The notes under the pieces: model-generated
The model's database searches: none
The model's input: the letters and a program-made list of their open reading frames with translations, nothing else
Told to the model about the DNA's origin: nothing
Part shown: piece after piece, positions 51,638 through 63,302 of the stretch
Layout: each line of letters starts with the position of its first letter
How positions within the stretch are numbered: position 1 is the first letter of the stretch
Translations under genes and position numbers: made by a program
Source: Firmicutes bacterium HGW-Firmicutes-7
Lineage (GTDB): Bacteria > Bacillota > Clostridia > Lachnospirales > Vallitaleaceae
Assembly: GCA_002841375.1 (NCBI GenBank)
Contig: PGZO01000001.1
Location: 186,001-250,000, forward strand
Reading direction: 5' to 3'
DNA length: 64,000 bases

Positions 51638-52333
51638 ATGAAAAGAGGAAAAAGATATAAAGAAGCTGCGAAGTTAATTGATCGTACAAGCCTATATGAT
51701 ACAAAAGAAGGTATCGGTCTTGTAATTCAAGCAGCAAGTGCAAAGTTTGACGAAAGTGTTGAAGCACATATTAAATTAGGTGTTGACGGACGTCATGCTG
51801 ACCAACAAGTACGTGGTGCTGTTGTGCTACCACACGGTACGGGTAAAAAAGTACGTGTTTTAGTATTTGCTAAGGGCGACAAAGCCAAAGAGGCTGAAGA
51901 AGCTGGCGCGGATTATGTTGGTGGTGAAGAGCTTATACCTAAGATCCAAAATGATGGATGGTTAGACTTCGAAGTTGTCGTTGCTACACCAGACATGATG
52001 GGTGTTGTTGGTAGATTAGGACGTGTACTTGGACCAAAAGGTTTAATGCCAAATCCTAAGGCTGGAACAGTATCTATGGACGTTAAAAAAGCAATCGAAG
52101 ATATCAAGGCTGGAAAGATTGAATATCGTTTAGATAAAACTAATATTATTCATGTTCCAATTGGAAAAGTTTCTTTCGGAACTGAAAAAATAATAGACAA
52201 CCTACACACGCTAATGAGTGCTGTACTTAAAGCAAAACCAGTAGCAGCAAAAGGTCAATATTTACGTAGTGTAGCAATATCCTCTACGATGGGACCTGGC
52301 GTTAAATTAAACACTGCAAAAATCAGTGAGTAA
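51638..52333 (+). CDS. rplA: 50S ribosomal protein L1
   Basis: 231 residues from ATG 51638 (AAGGAGG upstream). An in-frame ATG at 51593 would read through the L1-binding motif and is rejected. L1 motifs: [84 protein letters not shown]. Also an autogenous repressor binding the two leader motifs. Confidence 0.97.
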   Translation: MKRGKRYKEAAKLIDRTSLYDTKEGIGLVIQAASAKFDESVEAHIKLGVDGRHADQQVRGAVVLPHGTGKKVRVLVFAKGDKAKEAEEAGADYVGGEELIPKIQNDGWLDFEVVVATPDMMGVVGRLGRVLGPKGLMPNPKAGTVSMDVKKAIEDIKAGKIEYRLDKTNIIHVPIGKVSFGTEKIIDNLHTLMSAVLKAKPVAAKGQYLRSVAISSTMGPGVKLNTAKISE

Positions 52334-52347
52334 TAAATTGATTTTAG

Positions 52348-52376
52348 TTGACAAGTAGTATAGCACATGCTATAAT
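52348..52376 (+). promoter_or_regulatory. Consensus sigma-A promoter for rplJL
   Basis: TTGACA (52348-52353), exactly 17 bp, TATAAT (52371-52376): a perfect consensus promoter. Confidence 0.92.
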
Positions 52377-52397
52377 TCAACCTGTCATAAAAATTGG

Positions 52398-52520
52398 CCG
52401 TAGACAGTAGGTGCATATGCATAAAGAAACATTTGTTTTTACCTACCGAGGAGTTATCGTGTTTACACGAATGTGTTTTTAAAAATACAACCTCTTTGTC
52501 TGCGGATAAAGAGGTTTTTT
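52398..52520 (+). promoter_or_regulatory. L10 ribosomal protein leader with terminator
   Basis: CCGTAGACA (52398-52406) pairs with TGTCTGCGG (52497-52505) as the closing stem of the L10 leader; inside is GTAGGT/ACCTAC and a GAGGAG region. AACCTCTTT (52489-52497) and AAAGAGGTT (52508-52516) form a terminator with a T run that overlaps the closing stem, so L10/L12 binding and termination interact. Confidence 0.8.
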
Positions 52521-52561
52521 ATATGCAAGGAATGTTGTATAACAACCCAATTAGATGTTCA

Positions 52562-52646
52562 GTGGGAAGGGTCCCCTTTCCTACAAAGCATAGAACAAAG
52601 TGTTAGAGAATATAAAGGCACATAACGTGCTGATATGTGTGTTCTA
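52562..52646 (+). promoter_or_regulatory. Second structured element in the rplJ leader (shared with metK leader)
   Basis: Downstream of the L10 terminator: hairpin GTGGGAAGG-N5-CTTTCCTAC (52562-52584), then a domain closed by TAGAAC (52591-52596)/GTTCTA (52641-52646), with AACAAAGTGTTAGA and an inner hairpin GCAC-ATAAC-GTGC (52618-52630). It matches the element at 20574-20669 in order and in several strings. Confidence 0.6.
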
Positions 52647-52682
52647 ACAAGACTGATAATAAGTATCAAGGAGGTGTAACGC

Positions 52683-53285
52683 GTGCCAAATATTGAATTT
52701 AAACAGACGAAGATTGATCAAATTAAAGAAAAAATAGAGGGTGCTTCATCGATTGTATTAGTTGACTATCGTGGACTTACAGTTGAAGAAGATACGGCTC
52801 TTAGAAAAGAACTCCGAGAAGCAAAGGTTGAATACAAAGTATTTAAAAATACGATGATGAGTTTTGCATTTGACGGAACAGTTTATGATTCCTTGAAAAA
52901 ACATCTTGAAGGTCCAAGTGCGATAGCGATTAGTTATGAAGATGCTACAGCTGGCCCAAGAATTTTAGAGGCATCAATTAAGAAATATAAACAATTAGAT
53001 TTTAAAGCTGGTGTTGTTGAAGGTGTTTACTATGATGCAGAAGCGATCAAGGTTGTCGCAACAATTCCATCAAGAGAAGAATTACTTGCCAAATTACTTG
53101 GCAGCATGAAGTCACCAATTTCTGCTTTTGCTCGTACATTAAAAGCTGTTGCGGAAAAAGTAGAAGAAACAGGCGTAGCTACTGCAGGTAGTATTGGGTC
53201 TGACAAAAAAGAAACAGTACAAGAACCAGTAGCTGAAGTAACTGAAACAACAACTGACGTAGTAGAAAATACTACAGAAGCATAA
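52683..53285 (+). CDS. rplJ: 50S ribosomal protein L10
   Basis: 200 residues from GTG 52683 (AAGGAGGTG upstream). [64 protein letters not shown], and [26 protein letters not shown] that binds L7/L12 dimers. It is longer than the usual about 170 aa through an acidic, Thr/Val-rich tail ([12 protein letters not shown]). With L12 it represses its own leader. Confidence 0.95.
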   Translation: MPNIEFKQTKIDQIKEKIEGASSIVLVDYRGLTVEEDTALRKELREAKVEYKVFKNTMMSFAFDGTVYDSLKKHLEGPSAIAISYEDATAGPRILEASIKKYKQLDFKAGVVEGVYYDAEAIKVVATIPSREELLAKLLGSMKSPISAFARTLKAVAEKVEETGVATAGSIGSDKKETVQEPVAEVTETTTDVVENTTEA

Positions 53286-53313
53286 ATTAAAAATATTCGG
53301 AGGTGCGAACAAA

Positions 53314-53685
53314 ATGGCAAAGTTAACAAATCAAGAAATTATGGATGCAATTAAAGAATTATCTCTTTTAGAATTAAATGAATTAGTAAAAGCTTGTGAA
53401 GAAGAATTTGGTGTGTCAGCAGCAGCAGGTGTTGCTGTAGCAGCAGCAGGCCCAGCAGCAGCAGCTGAAGAAAAAACAGAATTTGACGTTGAATTAACAG
53501 AAGCAGGCGCTCAAAAAATTAAAGTAATCAAAGTTGTAAGAGAAATTACTGGCTTAGGCTTAAAAGAAGCAAAAGACTTAGTGGATGGAGCTCCTAAAGT
53601 AGTTAAAGAAGGCGCAACAAAAGAAGAGTCAGACGAAATCAAAGCTAAGCTAGAAGAAGTTGGAGCTGTAATTACGATTAAGTAA
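53314..53685 (+). CDS. rplL: 50S ribosomal protein L7/L12
   Basis: 123 residues. N-terminal dimerisation helices [34 protein letters not shown], Ala-rich hinge [18 protein letters not shown] and C-terminal domain [48 protein letters not shown]. Multi-copy stalk protein recruiting elongation factors. Confidence 0.97.
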   Translation: MAKLTNQEIMDAIKELSLLELNELVKACEEEFGVSAAAGVAVAAAGPAAAAEEKTEFDVELTEAGAQKIKVIKVVREITGLGLKEAKDLVDGAPKVVKEGATKEESDEIKAKLEEVGAVITIK

Positions 53686-54203
53686 TTGAGTTGCTCAAGG
53701 TGGCATTGCCACTTTAATCAGGTAGGAGCGTTAGCTTCTAATGAAAAGAATTTCCGATCTAATAATAAGAGGGTATAACAGAAATCTGTTATACCCTCTT
53801 AAAGTTAAGTGAAGTACTATGCATAAGAAATTAAAAAAGTTCTTTAAAAAGTGCTTGACACCCTAAAAACACTATGGTATTATTTGATAATGCGTTAATA
53901 TGGATTTGTGCGCTCTTTATTAGGTTAGCACGAAATATTAGCAAAAACTACGATTGATATAATAGCGTATAAACAACGAAAAAGTGACATTGTACGTGAC
54001 CTACTATGAAAATGCACATATTGAGAAGCGGTTTTTTGAAATATTGGTTCTCAACTTGAAGCATTGATTTCTTGTCTAATTGTATGTCAGTGACTGATTT
54101 TCTTCTAGACAAACTAGCACTATTCTTTAGTGATTTCGATACAGCGATGATTGCCATTATCTTGTATCTTAAAATAAATATTACCAAGGGGTGAATCGTA
54201 ACC
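53686..54203 (+). promoter_or_regulatory. rplL-rpoB spacer: hairpins, promoter and long rpoB leader
   Basis: 518 bp without a gene. Small hairpins follow rplL (GTGGC-ATT-GCCAC near 53709-53721; AGGAGC/GCTTCT near 53723-53740). A 15-bp perfect stem (53767-53781/53786-53800, AAAT loop) probably ends or stabilises the rplJL mRNA. A sigma-A promoter TTGACA (53855-53860), 17 bp, TATTAT (53878-53883) gives rpoBC a leader of about 310 nt with stems TTGAGAA/TTCTCAA (54020-54053 region) and TTGTCTA/TAGACAA. Confidence 0.7.
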
Positions 54204-57200
54204 ATGGAGAAAAATAGGATAAGACCTATTGATAACGAGAAAGCCGTTAGAATGACCTATTCTCGAAGAAAAGAAGTTCTTGAAATGCCTAACTTAATTG
54301 AAGTGCAAAAGAATTCCTACAATTGGTTTTTAGAAGAAGGGCTTAAAGAAGTATTTCGTGACATATCCCCAATTACAGATTATAGTGGAAACTTAATACT
54401 TGAGTTTATTGATTTTTCGATGAATAAGGATCTCAAATACACCATTGACGAGTGTAAAGAAAGAGATGCTACTTTTGCTGCACCATTAAAGGTAAAAGTA
54501 CGGTTAATTAACAAAGAAACAGATGAGATTAATGAACATGAAATATTTATGGGCGATTTGCCATTGATGACGAATACTGGAACATTTATTATTAATGGAG
54601 CAGAAAGAGTAATCGTAAGTCAACTTGTGCGTTCACCGGGTATTTATTATTCAATTGATTTTGACAAGATCGGAAAAAGGCTATTCTCTGCAACCGTAAT
54701 TCCTAATAGAGGTGCCTGGCTAGAATTTGAAACAGATTCAAATGATATTTTTCATGTTAGAGTAGATAGAACGCGAAAAGTACCAGTTACAATTTTAATT
54801 AGAGCACTTGGAATAGGTACAAATGCGCAGATTATAGATTTATTTGGAGAAGATCCAAAGATTTTGGCGAGTATAGAAAAGGATGGTAGTAACTCTTATG
54901 AGGAAGGCTTGATTGAAATTTACAAGCGTATTCGTCCAGGAGAGCCACCAACAGTTGAAAGTGCAGAGTCACTTCTTAGTTCAATGTTTTTTGACTCTAG
55001 AAGATATGACTTAGCAAAAGTAGGCCGATATAAATTTAATAAAAAGTTAGCATTTAGAAGTCGAATTAGAGGGCAAGAGCTTTCAGAAGATGTTGTAGAT
55101 CATAACACTGGAGAAATACTTGCTGAAGCAGGTACTACAGTAACGCTTGAGCTTGCTGATCAGATTCAAAATGCAGCTATACCGTTTGTATATGTTAACT
55201 ATGATGACCATAAGATTAAGGTTTTATCCAATATGGCTGTGGATATTTCTAAGTATGTAAATTTTGATGTGAAAGAATATGATATCTTTGAAAAGGTATA
55301 TTATCCTGTATTAAAACAACTTATGGACGAAAGCGAAACAGAAGATGAGTTAAAGGTAGCAATATCCAAAAATGCTTCAAGACTCGTTCCTAAGCATATT
55401 ACGAAAGAGGATATTTTTGCTTCTATTAATTATAACATTCATTTAGAGTATGGAATTGGAAACAAGGATGACATCGATCATTTAGGAAACAGAAGAATTC
55501 GAGCTGTAGGTGAATTATTACAAAACCAATTTAGAATTGGTTTATCAAGAATGGAAAGAGTTGTAAGAGAGAGAATGACAATTCAAGATTTAGAAGGGAT
55601 TTCACCTCAAACCTTGATTAACATTAGACCTGTTACAGCAGCAATTAAAGAATTCTTTGGAAGCTCTCAATTGTCACAGTTTATGGATCAAACAAATCCA
55701 TTAGCGGAGCTTACGCATAAGAGACGTTTATCAGCGTTAGGCCCTGGTGGTCTTTCTAGGGAAAGAGCTGGATTTGAAGTTCGTGACGTCCATCACTCCC
55801 ATTATGGAAGAATGTGTCCAATTGAGACACCAGAAGGTCCTAACATTGGACTAATTAACTCCCTTGCTTGTTATGCAAGAATAAATGAATATGGATTCAT
55901 CGAAGCACCTTATCGTGTTATAGATAAGACTTCTGGTGAACCTGTTGTTACGGATACAATTTTATATGTAACAGCGGATGAAGAAGAAATTTATAGAGTA
56001 GCACAAGCGAATGAACCTTTAGATGCTGAAGGTAAATTTATTCATAAATACGTTACAGGACGTTACAGAGAAGATATTACTGAAATGGAAAGACAGACCA
56101 TTGACTTAATGGATGTATCACCAAAGCAAGTGTTCTCTGTTGCAACATCTATGATTCCTTTCTTAGAAAATGATGATGCAAACCGTGCATTGATGGGATC
56201 TAACATGCAACGTCAGGCTGTTCCGTTACTTGCATCAGAATCTGCAATTGTAGGTACTGGTATGGAACACAAGGCAGCAGTTGATTCAGGTGTTGTCGAA
56301 GTCGCAATCAATGATGGTGTTGTTGAAAAGGTATCGGCTTCAGAAATAGTTATTAAAACAAGTACTGGAAAAAGAGATGTCTATAAGTTATCAAAATATT
56401 CAAGAAGTAATCAAGGTACGTGTATCAACCAAAGACCGATTGTTGATAAAGGAGAAAAGGTTGCTAAGGGAACAGTTATTGCAGATGGTCCTTCAACCCA
56501 ACGAGGAGAAATTGCCCTTGGTAAAAATCCATTAATTGGATTTATGACGTGGGAAGGCTACAACTTTGAAGATGCAATTCTTCTTAGTGAGAATTTAGTT
56601 AAAGGTGATGTTTATACATCTATCCATATAGAAGAATTTGAAGCAGAAGCTAGAGACACCAAGCTTGGACCAGAAGAAATTACAAGAGAAGTACCAAGTG
56701 TTGGTGAAGAGGCGCTTAAAGATTTAGATGAAAGAGGTATTATTAGAGTTGGTGCGGAAGTGCGTTCAGGAGATATTCTAGTTGGAAAAGTAACGCCAAA
56801 GGGAGAAACTGAACTTACTGCAGAGGAACGACTTCTAAGAGCAATTTTTGGTGAAAAGGCAAGAGAGGTTAGAGATACATCGCTTAAAGTGCCACATGGT
56901 GAAACTGGTATAATTGTGGATGTTCATGTATTTACAAGAGAAAATGGTGATGAATTACCTCCAGGAGTGAATCAATCTGTACGTGTTTATATTGCGCAAA
57001 AAAGAAAGATATCTGTTGGAGATAAGATGGCAGGACGTCATGGTAATAAGGGTGTTATCTCAAGAATATTACCAGCAGAAGACATGCCGTTTTTACCAAA
57101 CGGTCGACCTCTTGATATCGTACTTAACCCTCTTGGAGTACCATCACGTATGAATATCGGGCAAGTATTAGAGGTCCATTTAGGTCTTGCAGCAAAAGCA

Positions 57201-58046
57201 TTAGGCTTTAAAGTTGCGTCACCTGTATTTGATGGTGCAAATGAACAAGATATATTTGATACCCTTGCATTAGCAAATGATTATGTTAATACACCGTGGG
57301 ATAAGTTCCAAGCAAAGTGGAAAGATGACCTTAATGATGATATTTTTAAATATTTAGATGATAATAAAGACCACAGAAGCGAGTGGGAAGGTGTTCCAAT
57401 TACCCAAGATGGGAAAATTGCACTTAGAGATGGAAGAACTGGAGAATACTTTGATGGTAATGTTACAGTAGGATATATGCATTATTTGAAACTTCACCAT
57501 TTAGTTGATGATAAGATTCATGCACGTTCTACAGGTCCGTACTCCTTAGTAACCCAACAGCCATTAGGTGGTAAAGCACAGTTTGGTGGACAAAGATTTG
57601 GAGAGATGGAAGTTTGGGCACTTGAAGCTTACGGTGCAGCTTATACACTGCAAGAAATATTAACAGTGAAATCTGATGATGTTGTAGGCCGTGTTAAAAC
57701 GTATGAGGCAATTATTAAAGGGGATAATATTCCTGAACCAGGAATACCTGAATCCTTTAAGGTGCTATTAAAAGAGTTACAATCACTTTGTTTAGATGTT
57801 AATATTCTTACAAGCGATTCAAAAGTATTAGATATTAAAGAAGACATTGAAGACATAACCGACATATCATCTGTAGAATTAGATGAAAAAGAATCTGATT
57901 TGCAACTCAGTGAATTGTTTGGAACGATACCTAAAAAAGATAATGTTGTTTCAGATGATCTTGATGATGAAGAAGATTATGAAGAGGAAGCAAATCTTGA
58001 GGACGGTTATATCATTGGAGAAGAAGGAGAACTGTTCGAGGATTAA
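54204..58046 (+). CDS. rpoB: DNA-directed RNA polymerase subunit beta
   Basis: 1280 residues, full length. Rifampicin-pocket sequence [37 protein letters not shown] (near residue 486) shows the usual rifampicin-sensitive residues at the S, D, H, R and S positions. Downstream are [44 protein letters not shown] and the C-terminal [24 protein letters not shown]. The C-terminus is an acidic tail beyond the core ([15 protein letters not shown]). Confidence 0.98.
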   Translation: MEKNRIRPIDNEKAVRMTYSRRKEVLEMPNLIEVQKNSYNWFLEEGLKEVFRDISPITDYSGNLILEFIDFSMNKDLKYTIDECKERDATFAAPLKVKVRLINKETDEINEHEIFMGDLPLMTNTGTFIINGAERVIVSQLVRSPGIYYSIDFDKIGKRLFSATVIPNRGAWLEFETDSNDIFHVRVDRTRKVPVTILIRALGIGTNAQIIDLFGEDPKILASIEKDGSNSYEEGLIEIYKRIRPGEPPTVESAESLLSSMFFDSRRYDLAKVGRYKFNKKLAFRSRIRGQELSEDVVDHNTGEILAEAGTTVTLELADQIQNAAIPFVYVNYDDHKIKVLSNMAVDISKYVNFDVKEYDIFEKVYYPVLKQLMDESETEDELKVAISKNASRLVPKHITKEDIFASINYNIHLEYGIGNKDDIDHLGNRRIRAVGELLQNQFRIGLSRMERVVRERMTIQDLEGISPQTLINIRPVTAAIKEFFGSSQLSQFMDQTNPLAELTHKRRLSALGPGGLSRERAGFEVRDVHHSHYGRMCPIETPEGPNIGLINSLACYARINEYGFIEAPYRVIDKTSGEPVVTDTILYVTADEEEIYRVAQANEPLDAEGKFIHKYVTGRYREDITEMERQTIDLMDVSPKQVFSVATSMIPFLENDDANRALMGSNMQRQAVPLLASESAIVGTGMEHKAAVDSGVVEVAINDGVVEKVSASEIVIKTSTGKRDVYKLSKYSRSNQGTCINQRPIVDKGEKVAKGTVIADGPSTQRGEIALGKNPLIGFMTWEGYNFEDAILLSENLVKGDVYTSIHIEEFEAEARDTKLGPEEITREVPSVGEEALKDLDERGIIRVGAEVRSGDILVGKVTPKGETELTAEERLLRAIFGEKAREVRDTSLKVPHGETGIIVDVHVFTRENGDELPPGVNQSVRVYIAQKRKISVGDKMAGRHGNKGVISRILPAEDMPFLPNGRPLDIVLNPLGVPSRMNIGQVLEVHLGLAAKALGFKVASPVFDGANEQDIFDTLALANDYVNTPWDKFQAKWKDDLNDDIFKYLDDNKDHRSEWEGVPITQDGKIALRDGRTGEYFDGNVTVGYMHYLKLHHLVDDKIHARSTGPYSLVTQQPLGGKAQFGGQRFGEMEVWALEAYGAAYTLQEILTVKSDDVVGRVKTYEAIIKGDNIPEPGIPESFKVLLKELQSLCLDVNILTSDSKVLDIKEDIEDITDISSVELDEKESDLQLSELFGTIPKKDNVVSDDLDDEEDYEEEANLEDGYIIGEEGELFED

Positions 58047-58070
58047 TAACAGGGTTAAAATTATAATCTA

Positions 58071-58114
58071 TGGTTGTAGCGTCAAAAGTAATTATATACT
58101 TTTGATACTATAAC
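58071..58114 (+). other. Long hairpin in the rpoB-rpoC spacer
   Basis: GGTTGTAG (58071-58078) pairs with CTATAACC (58107-58114, one G-T), and TCAAAAGTA (58081-58089) pairs perfectly with TACTTTTGA (58096-58104), with a 2-nt internal loop and a 6-nt apical loop. No T run follows. A plausible RNase III or stability site between the two polymerase genes. Confidence 0.7.
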
Positions 58115-58156
58115 CAATATATAGTTAGATTTTTATTACGGAAGGAGTGTCACTCA

Positions 58157-61100
58157 ATGTCAACTGAAAATGGAAATATAGAACAGCAAATATATTTTGA
58201 TGCTATGAAGATTGGGTTGGCTTCACCTGAACGTATACGTGAATGGTCACGTGGTGAGGTCAAAAAGCCTGAAACAATTAATTACAGAACACTTAAGCCA
58301 GAAAAAGATGGGTTATTCTGTGAGAAAATATTTGGGCCAAGTAAGGATTGGGAATGCCATTGTGGTAAGTATAAGAAGATAAGATATAAAGGTGTCGTTT
58401 GTGATCGCTGTGGTGTAGAAGTGACGAAGTCAAAAGTACGCCGTGAAAGAATGGGACATATTGAACTTGCAGCACCAGTATCTCATATTTGGTATTTTAA
58501 AGGTATTCCTAGTAGAATGGGTTTGATTCTTGACTTATCTCCAAGAACACTTGAAAAGGTTCTTTATTTTGCATCTTATGTAGTACTGGATGCGGGAGAT
58601 ACTGGATTACAATACAAGCAAATTCTCACTGAAAAAGAAAACAGAGAAGCTTATGATAAATATGGAAATAAGTTTCGAGCAGCTATGGGCGCAGAAGCAG
58701 TTAGAGAATTACTTGCTAATATCCAACTAGAAAAAGAGTCCGTAGAGTTAAAAGCAGCCTTAAAAGATTCAACAGGTCAAAAAAGAGCTAGAATCATAAA
58801 AAGACTTGAAGTAGTTGAAGCTTTCTTGAAATCTGGTAATCGACCTGAATGGATGATTCTTTCAGTAGTACCTGTCATTCCACCTGATCTACGACCTATG
58901 GTTCAATTAGATGGTGGACGATTTGCAACTTCTGACTTAAATGATTTATATAGAAGAGTAATTAATAGAAATAACCGTCTTCAAAGGTTATTAGACCTAG
59001 GAGCACCCGATATCATAGTAAGAAATGAAAAACGTATGCTTCAAGAAGCGGTTGATGCTTTAATAGATAATGGTAGACGTGGTCGTCCAGTAACTGGACC
59101 AGGAAATAGGCCTTTAAAATCTTTATCAGATATGTTAAAGGGTAAACAAGGACGTTTCCGTCAAAACTTACTTGGAAAACGTGTCGATTATTCAGGACGT
59201 TCTGTTATCGTAGTTGGTCCAGAACTTAAGATTTATCAGTGCGGCTTACCAAAGGAAATGGCAATTGAGTTATTTAAACCTTTTGTTATGAAGAAATTGG
59301 TTGCAGACGGTATGGCACATAATATTAAATCTGCGAAGAAAATGGTTGAAAGGTTAGAATCTAGTGTTTGGGACGTATTGGAAGAGGTTATTACTGAACA
59401 TCCAGTAATGTTAAATAGAGCCCCTACACTTCATAGACTAGGTATTCAGGCTTTTGAACCTGTACTTGTTGAAGGTAAAGCAATTAGACTGCATCCTTTA
59501 GTTTGTACAGCATACAATGCTGATTTTGATGGAGATCAAATGGCAGTGCATGTTCCTCTTTCTGTTGAAGCACAGGCAGAATGTAGATTTTTACTTCTTT
59601 CTCCAAACAACCTTCTTAAGCCTTCAGATGGCGGACCTGTAACAGTACCATCTCAAGACATGGTTCTTGGAACTTATTATTTAACCCTTGCAAAAGATGG
59701 AGAAAAAGGTGAAGGAAGTGTGTTCAAAGATGAAAATGAAACAATACTAGCATATGAAAATGCAGTAATCACACTTCATGCAAAAATAAAGGTAGAAAAA
59801 AGCCACGAAGAAAATGGCGAAATATTTAAAACACTTGTAGAGACAACGGTTGGTAGAATTATTTTCAACGAAGCGATCCCACAAGATTTAGGGTTTGTTG
59901 ATAGATCAATTCCCGAAAACAGACATTTATATGAGGTTGAATTCATAGTTGGCAAGAAAGCAATGATTCAAATATTGCATCAATGTATTAATGTACATGG
60001 TTCAACAAAAACTTCAGAGGTATTAGATGATATTAAAAAGCTAGGCTTTAAGTATTCCACAAGAGGTGCGATTACAGTATCTATTTCAGATATGGAAGTG
60101 CCAGAGAGTAAAAAAGAAGTTCTTGCTGAAGCAGAAATAGTTGTAGAAAGAATTATGAAGGAATTTAAACGTGGTATGATGACAGACGATGAACGTTATC
60201 AAAATGTTATTGATACTTGGAGGAAAGCCGATGATAAAATTTCTAAGGCGCTTCTTGGTGGATTGGGACGTTATAATAACATTTTTATGATGGCAGACTC
60301 TGGAGCCCGTGGTTCTGATAAACAAATTAAACAACTTGCTGGTATGCGTGGTTTGATGGCTGATACATCTGGTAGAACGATTGAGTTACCAATTAAATCT
60401 AACTTCCGTGAAGGATTAGATGTTTTGGAATATTTCATCTCTGCCCATGGTGCAAGAAAAGGTTTAGCAGATACAGCACTTCGTACAGCTGACTCTGGAT
60501 ATTTAACAAGACGTCTTGTTGATGTATCTCAAGATTTAATAATTAGAGAAATAGATTGCTGCGAACATGAACAAGAAACATCAGGCATGACAGTTACTGC
60601 GTTTAAAGATGGTAAAGAAGTAATTGAAAGTCTTGAAGAAAGAATTTCAGGTAGATGGTCTATACATGATATTGTTCATCCTGAAACGAATAAATTGATT
60701 GTAAAGGCAGATACAATGATTACGCCAATTACAGCGAAAGAAGTTATTAAGGCAGATATTGATAAAGTTCATATTAGAACAGTGCTATCTTGTAAATCAC
60801 AAATTGGTGTTTGTGCAAAATGCTATGGTTCAAATATGGCAACTGCATTACCGGTTCAGGTAGGAGAATCTGTTGGTATTATAGCAGCTCAATCTATCGG
60901 TGAACCAGGAACTCAGTTGACAATGCGTACGTTCCATACTGGTGGTATTGCAACAACTGATGATATCACACAAGGTTTACCTAGAGTTGAAGAACTCTTT
61001 GAAGCAAGAAAGCCAAAAGGTTTAGCTATTATTGCTGAGTTTGAAGGTAAAGTAACAATTAGTGATACAAAGAAAAAACGTGAAGTTATTATTACAAGCA

Positions 61101-61747
61101 GTGAAACAGGAGAAGCTAAAGCGTATTTAATTCCTTACGGATCTAGAATTAAAGTATCAGAAGGAGATATGTTGAAAGCAGGGGATGAACTTACAGAAGG
61201 TAGCGTTAATCCTCATGATATCCTTAAAATAAAAGGCGTTCGAGCTGTTCAAGATTATATGATTCAAGAAGTTCAACGTGTTTACCGTTTACAAGGTGTT
61301 GAAATCAATGATAAACATATTGAAGTAATTTGCAGACAAATGCTTAAAAAAGTAAGAATTGAAGAAAGTGGAGATGCAGAATTTTTACCTGGTAGCTTAA
61401 TAGATCGATTAGAATATGAGAAAATCAATGATGAACTTGCAGAACAAGACTTAGAAATTGCTGATGGTAGACAAGTGCTACTTGGTATTACGAAGGCGTC
61501 ACTTGCTACAAATTCTTTCTTATCAGCGGCTTCTTTCCAAGAAACAACGAAAGTATTAACCGAGGCTGCAATACACGGAAAAGAAGATCCATTAATTGGT
61601 CTGAAGGAAAATGTTATCATTGGTAACTTAATTCCAGCAGGAACTGGGATGAAACGATATAGAAATGTAGAAATAGAAAAGATCGTTGAAACTAGTTATG
61701 AAAATATTGAAGAAGATGAAGAAGAAATGTTATTTGAAGAAGAATAG
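58157..61747 (+). CDS. rpoC: DNA-directed RNA polymerase subunit beta'
   Basis: 1196 residues. N-terminal zinc ribbon [22 protein letters not shown] (near residues 63-85), active-site loop [17 protein letters not shown] (near residue 455) with the three Mg-binding Asp, the second zinc site [13 protein letters not shown], bridge/trigger-helix regions [24 protein letters not shown] and [24 protein letters not shown]. Short acidic tail. GGAAGGAG precedes ATG 58157. Confidence 0.98.
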   Translation: MSTENGNIEQQIYFDAMKIGLASPERIREWSRGEVKKPETINYRTLKPEKDGLFCEKIFGPSKDWECHCGKYKKIRYKGVVCDRCGVEVTKSKVRRERMGHIELAAPVSHIWYFKGIPSRMGLILDLSPRTLEKVLYFASYVVLDAGDTGLQYKQILTEKENREAYDKYGNKFRAAMGAEAVRELLANIQLEKESVELKAALKDSTGQKRARIIKRLEVVEAFLKSGNRPEWMILSVVPVIPPDLRPMVQLDGGRFATSDLNDLYRRVINRNNRLQRLLDLGAPDIIVRNEKRMLQEAVDALIDNGRRGRPVTGPGNRPLKSLSDMLKGKQGRFRQNLLGKRVDYSGRSVIVVGPELKIYQCGLPKEMAIELFKPFVMKKLVADGMAHNIKSAKKMVERLESSVWDVLEEVITEHPVMLNRAPTLHRLGIQAFEPVLVEGKAIRLHPLVCTAYNADFDGDQMAVHVPLSVEAQAECRFLLLSPNNLLKPSDGGPVTVPSQDMVLGTYYLTLAKDGEKGEGSVFKDENETILAYENAVITLHAKIKVEKSHEENGEIFKTLVETTVGRIIFNEAIPQDLGFVDRSIPENRHLYEVEFIVGKKAMIQILHQCINVHGSTKTSEVLDDIKKLGFKYSTRGAITVSISDMEVPESKKEVLAEAEIVVERIMKEFKRGMMTDDERYQNVIDTWRKADDKISKALLGGLGRYNNIFMMADSGARGSDKQIKQLAGMRGLMADTSGRTIELPIKSNFREGLDVLEYFISAHGARKGLADTALRTADSGYLTRRLVDVSQDLIIREIDCCEHEQETSGMTVTAFKDGKEVIESLEERISGRWSIHDIVHPETNKLIVKADTMITPITAKEVIKADIDKVHIRTVLSCKSQIGVCAKCYGSNMATALPVQVGESVGIIAAQSIGEPGTQLTMRTFHTGGIATTDDITQGLPRVEELFEARKPKGLAIIAEFEGKVTISDTKKKREVIITSSETGEAKAYLIPYGSRIKVSEGDMLKAGDELTEGSVNPHDILKIKGVRAVQDYMIQEVQRVYRLQGVEINDKHIEVICRQMLKKVRIEESGDAEFLPGSLIDRLEYEKINDELAEQDLEIADGRQVLLGITKASLATNSFLSAASFQETTKVLTEAAIHGKEDPLIGLKENVIIGNLIPAGTGMKRYRNVEIEKIVETSYENIEEDEEEMLFEEE

Positions 61748-61757
61748 AAGGTAATAT

Positions 61758-61785
61758 AAAGGAGAGCATTTATTGCTCTTCTTTT
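61758..61785 (+). terminator. rpoBC terminator
   Basis: AAAGGAGAGCA, loop TTTAT, TGCTCTTCTTTT: about 10 bp with a G-T pair and a T-rich tail. Confidence 0.8.
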
Positions 61786-61803
61786 AGATTTTTCAACAAA
61801 CCC

Positions 61804-61832
61804 TTGACAATTATATTAATAAGTGATAAAAT
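61804..61832 (+). promoter_or_regulatory. Sigma-A promoter for the rpsL operon
   Basis: TTGACA (61804-61809), 17 bp, TAAAAT (61827-61832), after the rpoC terminator. The following leader (61833-61923) has a 7-bp hairpin CATTATT/AATAATG. Confidence 0.85.
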
Positions 61833-61923
61833 TCATCAGTGTGCATTCTAACAAGCATTATTTGGGTATAATAATGATACCGCAAGTGCTTAAATGAATA
61901 GTGACCAGAAGGGATGATCTATA

Positions 61924-62169
61924 ATGCACGATTTAGATTTATTAAAAGGTCCGAGAGTAGTCGGAACCAAACAAACGCTTAGGGTATTAGAAAATGGAAC
62001 GGCAAAGGTACTTTATGTTGCGAAAAATGCGCAAAAACAAGTGACTTTACGTGTCATTGAATTAGCCGAAAGTAAAAGTATTCCCATAGTTTATATTGAA
62101 ACTATGGAAGAGTTAGCACAAGCATGCGATGTAGAAGTAAAAACAGCAACCGCAGCATTAATTACGTAG
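61924..62169 (+). CDS. L7Ae-like ribosomal protein (YbxF family)
   Basis: 81 residues: LDLLKGPRVVGTKQTLRVLENGTAKVLYVAKNAQKQVTLRVIELAESKSIPIVYIETMEELAQACDVEVKTATAALI. This is the bacterial L7Ae/L30e/S12e/Gadd45 fold with the kink-turn-binding pattern G(T)KQTLR. YbxF of B. subtilis sits in the same place, between rpoC and rpsL. Binds K-turn RNA; precise role on the ribosome is not settled. Confidence 0.93.
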   Translation: MHDLDLLKGPRVVGTKQTLRVLENGTAKVLYVAKNAQKQVTLRVIELAESKSIPIVYIETMEELAQACDVEVKTATAALIT

Positions 62170-62211
62170 AAATGAATCATTTCTATAATTACAATTCAGG
62201 AGGTGAAATGG

Positions 62212-62625
62212 ATGCCAACTTTTAACCAGTTAGTAAGAAAAGGAAGAACAACAGTAGAAAAGAAATCTACAGCACCTGCTCTTCAAAAGGGTTACAACTC
62301 TTTACACAAAAAAGCAACAAATATTTCTGCACCTCAAAAAAGAGGCGTATGTACAGCTGTGAAGACTGCAACACCTAAAAAACCAAACTCTGCATTACGT
62401 AAAATCGCAAGAGTACGTTTAACAAATGGTATTGAAGTTACTGGATATATTCCAGGAGAAGGTCACAACTTACAAGAGCATAGTGTTGTTCTTTTAAGAG
62501 GTGGTAGAGTTAAAGATTTACCAGGTACACGTTACCATATTGTCAGAGGAACACTCGACACCGCAGGTGTTGCAAACCGTAGACAAGCACGTTCAAAATA
62601 TGGAGCAAAGAGACCTAAAAAGTAA
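62212..62625 (+). CDS. rpsL: 30S ribosomal protein S12
   Basis: 137 residues from ATG 62212 (GGAGGTGAA upstream; ATG 62203 is inside that site). [49 protein letters not shown] with the wild-type TPKKPNS streptomycin-site lysine, and [20 protein letters not shown]. Decoding-centre protein. Confidence 0.98.
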   Translation: MPTFNQLVRKGRTTVEKKSTAPALQKGYNSLHKKATNISAPQKRGVCTAVKTATPKKPNSALRKIARVRLTNGIEVTGYIPGEGHNLQEHSVVLLRGGRVKDLPGTRYHIVRGTLDTAGVANRRQARSKYGAKRPKK

Positions 62626-62781
62626 TGAACAAATGATGAGTAAAACAGTGCCAGGTATCAGCGTATATTACCTGTTGGTTGCAGGTTAACATATATATAA
62701 AGGACCAGGCTCGAACACTAACCGATAGGTTAAGTGAGTACCTAAGAATTAATTATTATTCTAATTAAGGAGGGAAGAACC
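62626..62781 (+). other. rpsL-rpsG spacer with hairpins
   Basis: 156 bp non-coding. CAGGTA/TACCTG (about 62652-62674) and CACTAACC-GATA-GGTTAAGTG (about 62716-62737, one bulge) are visible. Could be an S7 or S12-linked regulatory leader; no known motif was recognised. Confidence 0.4.
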
Positions 62782-63252
62782 GTGCCAAGAAAAGGACATA
62801 TAGCGAAAAGAGATGTATTAGCTGATCCATTATACAACGATAAAGTTGTTACAAAATTAGTTAATAGCATCATGTTAGATGGTAAAAAAGGAACTTCACA
62901 AAAAATCGTTTACGGTGCTTTTGAGAAAGTTGCTGAAAAAACTGGTAAAGATGCTTTGGAAGTTTTTCAAGAAGCAATGGCTAATATCATGCCAGTACTA
63001 GAAGTAAAAGCTAGACGTGTTGGTGGTGCTACGTATCAAGTTCCTATCGAAGTAAGAACCGATAGAAAACAAGCATTAGCACTTCGTTGGTTAACATTGT
63101 ATTCACGTAAACGTGGAGAAAAGACAATGATTGACCGTCTTGCTGGAGAAATTTTAGATGCTGCAAACAACGCAGGAGCATCTGTTAAGAAAAAAGAAGA
63201 TATGCATAAAATGGCAGAAGCTAACAAGGCTTTTGCAAGTTATAGATGGTAA
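62782..63252 (+). CDS. rpsG: 30S ribosomal protein S7
   Basis: 156 residues from GTG 62782 (AAGGAGGG upstream). [66 protein letters not shown] and LALRWL. Nucleates assembly of the 30S head. Confidence 0.98.
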   Translation: MPRKGHIAKRDVLADPLYNDKVVTKLVNSIMLDGKKGTSQKIVYGAFEKVAEKTGKDALEVFQEAMANIMPVLEVKARRVGGATYQVPIEVRTDRKQALALRWLTLYSRKRGEKTMIDRLAGEILDAANNAGASVKKKEDMHKMAEANKAFASYRW

Positions 63253-63302
63253 TAATAACATTGTAAACATTTAATCGATTACACCAAAGGAGGAAAAATA
63301 CT

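Noticed and set aside
52394-52606. 70-codon open frame in the rplJ leader
   Set aside because: It lies across the L10 leader and terminator and has no ribosome-binding site.
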